Source: Campylobacter pinnipediorum subsp. pinnipediorum
Lineage (GTDB): Bacteria > Campylobacterota > Campylobacteria > Campylobacterales > Campylobacteraceae
Direction of reading: 5' to 3'
DNA: 64,000 nucleotides
Assembly: GCF_002021925.1 (NCBI RefSeq)
Contig: NZ_CP012546.1
Span: forward strand, 1,718,666-1,782,665
Shown: piece by piece, positions 59,811 to 64,000 of the stretch
Layout of the letters: every line of letters begins with the position of its first letter
Numbering within the stretch: the stretch's first letter is position 1
The notes under the pieces: model-generated
Database searches by the model: none
Told to the model about the DNA's origin: nothing
What the model saw: only the letters and a program-made list of their open reading frames with translations
Translations under genes and position numbers: made by a program

Positions 59811-60836
59811 GTGGATATATTTTTTATAGGTCATAGAGACCCTATTTTTGGACTTATTGTTTTGTTTAGCATAATCTTTATGGTAGCATTTTTTAGCTAT
59901 GCTTGGGGTATTTTTAGCAAAAAAGATGAAAAAAGAAAGATAGAAAAATTTATAAAAAAATTTGATAATTCAAACTCAATAAGCGACAATCACAAACAAC
60001 TACTAAAAAACCTAGACATAGATGCAAACGACCTTGGAGTTTTGGCTATGACCTTTGTAAAAAGTGGCGACTTTGAAAAAGCCATAAGTATATATCTCAT
60101 AGCCCTTAGCAAGGTAAAAAATAAAATAGAAAAAGAATTTATCCTAACCCAGCTTGGAAGTGTATATTTTAAAGCTGGTTTTTTGCAAAATAGTATGAAT
60201 ATCTTTTTACAAGCTGTCCAGATAAGCCCAAGAAATGAGATTGCTTTAAGATTTTTAACCATGATAGATGAGAAGCTAAAAAAATTTAACGAAGCATTAC
60301 AGACACTTGACTCACTGCAAGAACTTGGTGCCGATGTAAAAACAGCTAGAGCATACATAAAGGCAAATATAGTTTTAAATGATAAAGAGCTAAGCATAGA
60401 TGAAAAAACGGACAAAATTTTAAAATACAGCAATGATTTTGCATTGCTAAAAAGAATGGCTATGCAACTTTGGATAAAAAACAACAAAAGCCTTCAAACC
60501 TTTCCTAGCTTTTTACCTATTTCAGATGTTATAGATATTTTATATCAGCAAAATATGCCGTTAAATTTAGAAGATGAAGAGTATAAAGCACTATTTTATG
60601 CAAAAGGTATCATAAAAGAAAAAGCAGATATAAATAGCTTTGAATTAAATGTTATTAAAAATTTAAAAGATACGGGATTTGATAAGGCTGATTTGAGTTT
60701 TAATTATGTTTGCAACTCGTGCAAAAACTCATTTCCAATGCACTTTTATAGATGTCCTATGTGCCACTCTTTGGGTAGTGTAAAAATTTTAAGCCAGATA
60801 ACGGAAAAAAATGATGAAAACAATATGCCTTTTTAG
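59811..60836 (+). CDS. LapB/YciM-like TPR protein with C-terminal rubredoxin-type zinc site
   Basis: From GTG 59811 (MDIFFIGHRDP) the 341-residue protein has one N-terminal membrane segment (about 10-32), a series of TPR units (for instance FILTQLGSVYFKAGFLQNSM), and a C-terminal metal site C301xxC304-x10-C315xxC318. E. coli LapB has the same architecture and the same Cys spacing. LapB controls LPS synthesis by presenting LpxC to FtsH. Identity is inferred from architecture, not sequence search. GTG 59802 is another possible start. It overlaps rnhA by 26 bases and leads rnhA-rnc-aroC. Confidence 0.75.
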   Translation: MDIFFIGHRDPIFGLIVLFSIIFMVAFFSYAWGIFSKKDEKRKIEKFIKKFDNSNSISDNHKQLLKNLDIDANDLGVLAMTFVKSGDFEKAISIYLIALSKVKNKIEKEFILTQLGSVYFKAGFLQNSMNIFLQAVQISPRNEIALRFLTMIDEKLKKFNEALQTLDSLQELGADVKTARAYIKANIVLNDKELSIDEKTDKILKYSNDFALLKRMAMQLWIKNNKSLQTFPSFLPISDVIDILYQQNMPLNLEDEEYKALFYAKGIIKEKADINSFELNVIKNLKDTGFDKADLSFNYVCNSCKNSFPMHFYRCPMCHSLGSVKILSQITEKNDENNMPF

Positions 60837-61251
60837 TGATGGTTCGTGCTTAAATAACCCGGGACCAGGTGGCTGGGCTTATATCCTTGAATACAAAGAA
60901 AATATAAAAAAACAAAGTGGCGGAGAAAACAACACAACAAACAATCAAATGGAACTTCGTGCTGTTATAGAGGGTATAAAAGCATTAAAAGAACCTTGTA
61001 ATATAGAGCTTTATACAGATAGTTCTTATGTGGCAAACTCTATAAATTCATGGCTTGAAGGCTGGATAAAGAAGGATTTTAAAAAGGTAAAAAATATAGA
61101 GCTTTGGAAAGAGTATATAAACGTTTCACAACAACACAATATAAATGCCATTTGGGTAAAAGCACACAATGGACACCCACAAAACGAAGAGTGCGACAAA
61201 ATGGCTAGAGATGAAGCAATAAAAATAAAAGAAAATGGAAGTTTTATATGA
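60811..61251 (+). CDS. rnhA: Ribonuclease HI
   Basis: RNase HI cleaves RNA in RNA-DNA hybrids. The 146-residue protein has the catalytic set D in [16 protein letters not shown] in [10 protein letters not shown] in LYTDSSYV and the final D in [12 protein letters not shown]. Starts inside the end of the TPR gene and overlaps rnc by four bases, so the run is translationally coupled. Confidence 0.97.
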   Translation: MMKTICLFSDGSCLNNPGPGGWAYILEYKENIKKQSGGENNTTNNQMELRAVIEGIKALKEPCNIELYTDSSYVANSINSWLEGWIKKDFKKVKNIELWKEYINVSQQHNINAIWVKAHNGHPQNEECDKMARDEAIKIKENGSFI

Positions 61252-61919
61252 ATGAATTAAAAAAACTTGAAAAAATTTTAAATTATACTTTTATTGATTT
61301 GAAAAATTTAAAAGAAGCATTAACGCATAAAAGCTCTAAATTTAACTATAACAACGAGAGATTAGAATTTTTGGGCGATGCTGTTATGGATTTGATAGTT
61401 GGTGAATATCTCTTTAAGAAATTTAAAAAGACAAATGAAGGCGATATGAGTAAATTAAGAGCCGCTCTTGTAAATGAAAAAAGTTTTGCAAATATGGCAA
61501 AAAATCTACATTTAGGAGAATTTGTCTATATTTCTACCGCCGAAGAAAACAACGGTGGAAGAGAAAAACCAAGCATTTTAAGCGATGTCTTTGAAGCTGT
61601 TATGGGGGCTATTTATATCGAGTCAGGACTTGAAAAAGTAAGAGAGATAGCCATAAGAGTCTTAGAAGAGTGCTATCCAAAAATAGATCTTTTAAACTTG
61701 GCAAAAGACTATAAAACATCACTTCAAGAGATAACTCAATCAAATCTTGGAGTAACTCCTACTTATGAGCTTATAAGAAGTTTTGGACCAGATCATAAAA
61801 AAGAGTTTGAAATAGCACTTTTTGTAAATAATACAGAAATTTCAAGAGCCATAGCAAACTCAAAAAAAGAGGCTCAACAAAAAGCGGCAAAAATAGCACT
61901 AGAAAAAATAAAACATTAG
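61248..61919 (+). CDS. rnc: Ribonuclease III
   Basis: RNase III cuts double-stranded RNA, including rRNA precursors. The 223-residue protein has the catalytic signature [14 protein letters not shown], a second acidic site [14 protein letters not shown] and a C-terminal double-stranded-RNA-binding domain ([10 protein letters not shown] to [11 protein letters not shown]). Starts within the rnhA stop region; aroC follows. Confidence 0.97.
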   Translation: MNELKKLEKILNYTFIDLKNLKEALTHKSSKFNYNNERLEFLGDAVMDLIVGEYLFKKFKKTNEGDMSKLRAALVNEKSFANMAKNLHLGEFVYISTAEENNGGREKPSILSDVFEAVMGAIYIESGLEKVREIAIRVLEECYPKIDLLNLAKDYKTSLQEITQSNLGVTPTYELIRSFGPDHKKEFEIALFVNNTEISRAIANSKKEAQQKAAKIALEKIKH

Positions 61920-61927
61920 GATAATGG

Positions 61928-62995
61928 TTGAATACTTTTGGAACAAAATTAAGACTAACAACATTTGGAGAAAGTCATGGAAAAGCCATAGGTGGTGTTA
62001 TAGATGGACTACCTGCTGGGATAAAAATAGATGAAGAGTTTTTACAAAGTGAGTTAGACAAAAGAAGACCCGGGAAAAATAAATTTTCAACCCCAAGAAA
62101 TGAAGCTGATAAATTAGAAATCTTTAGTGGTGTTTTTGATGGTTTTAGCACCGGTACACCGATAGGTTTTGCGATATTTAACCAAAATCAAAAATCAAAT
62201 GATTATGAAAACCTAAAAAATATTTTTAGACCCGGACATGCTGATTTTACATACTTTAAGAAATTTGGCATTCGTGATTATAGGGGAGGGGGAAGATCAA
62301 GTGCTAGGGAAACCGCTGTTCGTGTTGTAGGTGGTGCTTTTTCTGCTCTTTTGTTAAATGAGTTTGGTATCAAAGTCCAAAGTGGGATTTTGCAAGTTGG
62401 AAGTATTTTAGCTGATAATGTTGACTTTGAATTAGCCCAAAAATCTGAAATTTTTTCTTTAGGAAAAGAAGAGGCTATGAAAGATGAAATTTTAAAAGCA
62501 AAACAAGCTCACGATAGTGTAGGAGCTTGTGTCTTTACAAAGGCTAGTGGCATTCCTGCTGGACTTGGAGAAGTGCTTTATGATAAGCTTGATGCAAGAC
62601 TAGCTTATGCGATAATGGGCATAAATGGAGTAAAGGCTATCGAGATAGGCGAGGGTGTTAATGCTAGTTATATGTTTGGGTCACAAAATAACGACCAGAT
62701 GGATGAAAGTGGATTTTTAACAAATCATTCTGGCGGAATTTTAGGCGGGATAAGCAACTCAAATGATATCATTTTTAAAAGCCATTTTAAGCCGACACCG
62801 TCCATTTTTAAATCACAAAAAACTACAAATTTAAAAAATCAAAATGTTGAGTTTGAGCTAAGAGGAAGACACGACCCCTGTATAGGCATAAGAGGAAGTG
62901 TTGTGGTAACCGCTATGGTTAGAATGGTCTTAGCTGATATGCTTTTACTAAATGCTAGTTCAAATTTGGATAGTTTAACTAAAATTTATAGCTAA
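61928..62995 (+). CDS. aroC: Chorismate synthase
   Basis: AroC makes chorismate from EPSP using reduced FMN. The 355-residue protein begins TFGTKLRLTTFGESHGKAIG and has the RPG loop (DKRRPGKN), FRPGHADFTYFKKFG and GRSSARETA. The frame must start at TTG 61928; an ATG four bases earlier is in another frame. AGGATAATGG supplies the ribosome-binding site. End of the plus-strand run from the TPR gene. Confidence 0.97.
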   Translation: MNTFGTKLRLTTFGESHGKAIGGVIDGLPAGIKIDEEFLQSELDKRRPGKNKFSTPRNEADKLEIFSGVFDGFSTGTPIGFAIFNQNQKSNDYENLKNIFRPGHADFTYFKKFGIRDYRGGGRSSARETAVRVVGGAFSALLLNEFGIKVQSGILQVGSILADNVDFELAQKSEIFSLGKEEAMKDEILKAKQAHDSVGACVFTKASGIPAGLGEVLYDKLDARLAYAIMGINGVKAIEIGEGVNASYMFGSQNNDQMDESGFLTNHSGGILGGISNSNDIIFKSHFKPTPSIFKSQKTTNLKNQNVEFELRGRHDPCIGIRGSVVVTAMVRMVLADMLLLNASSNLDSLTKIYS

Positions 62996-63413
62996 TTCAA
63001 TCTAAAAAATATTTTAAGAAATATTTAAATAATAGCAATCAATATACAAGATAAAATTTCAACCATTCCATAAAAGGTGGTGCTACACTAAAGTTTATAA
63101 TCTTTAAATAATATACAATAAGCATAGAAAAGATAAGACCATTTATATAAAAAGATAAAGCAGTAATAAATATAGAACAAAAGCAGTGCTTAAAATCCAA
63201 TAAATATGATTAAAAAATAAAACATATATCTATCTATTTAATTTTTATACTAATCATTTGAGAGTAGGGCATATATTTCATTTTTCAAAGTAAATATTAA
63301 ATATGCCTTAAATTTATAATTATAATTGTTAATACAGTCATAACTAAAGACTAAATAATCCAATATCTAGTATCTTTGACTAAATTTTTATTTACTACAA
63401 ATTTTCCTATAAA
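62996..63413. other. AT-rich intergenic stretch between aroC and ruvC
   Basis: No convincing gene. On the minus strand 63209-63039 is open for 56 codons and reads as a hydrophobic peptide with FSVAPPFMEWLKFYLVY at the end, beginning at best from TTG 63200 without a clear RBS. It may be the decayed end of a membrane protein. Stops interrupt both sides. No RNA gene was recognised. Confidence 0.4.
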
Positions 63414-63890
63414 TTATTGTTGTATTCTTAAATTATTTGCGTGAGTTAAAGCGATAGCGATAGCATCTGTTATATCAAGTGGCTTTATCTCTTTTGTGAT
63501 ACCTAAAATTTTTTTTACCATAAAGGCAACCTGTTCTTTTGTAGCTTTTGCCTTTCCTGTTACAGCTTTTTTTACTTGAAGTGGGGTGTATTCAGCAAAA
63601 TCACCGTGAATTTGAAGTATTTTAAGACTTAATGCTCCGCGAAATTGAGCCAATTTTAAAACGGTTTTTGGATTATAAGCAAAAAATATGTCTTCAATAG
63701 CCACTTCATCAAAGCTATGATTTTTAAAAATCACATCAAGTCCTTCACATAGTTCTGTGATTTGATATTGAAGATTATTTGGTTTTATTTTTATAAGTCC
63801 AGCTTCAAGCAAAGCCGTTTTTTTAGAGGTTTTTTCTATGATAGCATAACCGCAGTTTTTAGAGCCAGGATCTATTCCTAAAATTTTCAT
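63414..63890 (-). CDS. ruvC: Holliday junction resolvase RuvC
   Basis: RuvC cuts Holliday junctions as a dimer with RuvAB. The 158-residue protein has the acidic active site: Asp7 in [12 protein letters not shown], Glu66 in VAIEDIFF, and Asp139/Asp142 in [16 protein letters not shown] use ATG 63890, with AAAGGA upstream; a GTG one codon earlier is too close to that site. In C. jejuni ruvC is the last gene before dnaA, matching the origin-like features that follow here. Confidence 0.96.
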   Translation of the reverse strand: MKILGIDPGSKNCGYAIIEKTSKKTALLEAGLIKIKPNNLQYQITELCEGLDVIFKNHSFDEVAIEDIFFAYNPKTVLKLAQFRGALSLKILQIHGDFAEYTPLQVKKAVTGKAKATKEQVAFMVKKILGITKEIKPLDITDAIAIALTHANNLRIQQ

Positions 63891-63897
63891 CACATCC

Positions 63898-63940
63898 TTT
63901 TCACTACTTATTCACTACTTATTCACATGGTGAAAAAGTT
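63898..63940. other. DnaA-box cluster of the putative chromosomal origin
   Basis: The pentamer TTCAC, core of Campylobacterota DnaA boxes, occurs at 63900-63904, 63911-63915 and 63922-63926 in direct orientation, exactly 11 bases apart, and once inverted at 63930-63934. Two of the sites extend to TTATTCAC(A/T). The last direct and the inverted core form a TTCAC-ATG-GTGAA palindrome. The position beside ruvC fits oriC. dnaA itself is beyond the window. Confidence 0.7.
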
Positions 63941-64000
63941 AAAATTTATTAAATTTAAGATAAAATAAGGAGTCTATTTTATTACAAAAAAGGTTTAATT
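63941..64000. other. Very AT-rich stretch, candidate DNA-unwinding element
   Basis: Only 8 of these 60 bases are G or C. It follows the DnaA-box cluster directly, as a DNA-unwinding element would. The sequence ends here, so its extent and any dnaA promoter are unseen. Confidence 0.5.

Noticed and set aside
62281..62291. G-rich tract (GGGGAGGGGG) as a possible phase-variation switch
   Set aside because: It lies in aroC and codes for the conserved RGGGRSSAR motif, interrupted by an A; a slip would destroy an essential enzyme.

Overview
The window is a stretch of chromosome from a low-GC member of the Campylobacterota, most likely the genus Campylobacter. The evidence is the very AT-rich coding style, the FAD-dependent thymidylate synthase ThyX, a CmeABC-type efflux pump, dCache chemoreceptor and flagellar export genes, and gene blocks that recur in C. 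jejuni: ileS-small ORF-gatA-guaB-xseB-nitrilase, lnt/yajC-secD-secF-leuS-lptE-GGDEF-folC, and dnaG/TPR protein-rnhA-rnc-aroC. No tRNA, rRNA, CRISPR array, prophage or insertion sequence was seen. Species cannot be fixed from the sequence alone.

Layout. 1-2 kb: TM2-domain protein (cut by the edge), lspA and glmM. 2.3-14.3 kb: the most unusual region, a minus-strand run of a short Fur-family regulator, a methyltransferase, a small di-haem peroxidase, a membrane PAS/degenerate-GGDEF/EAL protein and a 2482-residue LapA-type adhesin. The adhesin has an N-terminal retention module with a TAAG site, Ig-like and Calx-beta-like repeats, three copies of an unrecognised ~280-residue module, and a PA14-like domain near the C-terminus. 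14.4-16.3 kb: ppa, a cysteine hydrolase and two small unknowns. 16.4-19.3 kb: an autotransporter whose reading frame is intact but which has no usable start codon. 19.5-28.8 kb: housekeeping genes (thyX, xseB, guaB, gatA, ileS, cinA-like, ung), including a nitrilase-fold protein without the catalytic Cys. 28.8-31.6 kb: a Sel1/Hcp-like pseudogene, rplU-rpmA and a second di-haem peroxidase. 31.7-43 kb: flhB, lnt and the yajC-secD-secF-leuS-lptE-dgc-folC run. 43-49.2 kb: a chemoreceptor, purF, dapB, a CNNM/CorC-type protein and ridA. 49.3-57.1 kb: the RND pump operon and a second autotransporter with a coiled-coil repeat. 57-63.9 kb: a PP-loop protein, dnaG, a LapB-like TPR protein, rnhA, rnc, aroC and ruvC. 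The last ~100 bases hold a cluster of TTCAC-core DnaA-box candidates followed by very AT-rich DNA, the expected picture of the replication origin between ruvC and dnaA.

How the parts fit. Envelope biogenesis is a strong theme: Lnt and LspA for lipoproteins, SecDF-YajC for export, LptE and a LapB-like protein for LPS, GlmM for UDP-GlcNAc, two autotransporters and a type I-secreted adhesin. Two c-di-GMP proteins are present: an apparently active diguanylate cyclase (GGEEF with an I-site) and the EAL protein next to the adhesin. By analogy with Lap systems, c-di-GMP would decide whether the adhesin is retained on or released from the cell. No LapG protease or type I exporter is encoded in the window, so that link is inference.
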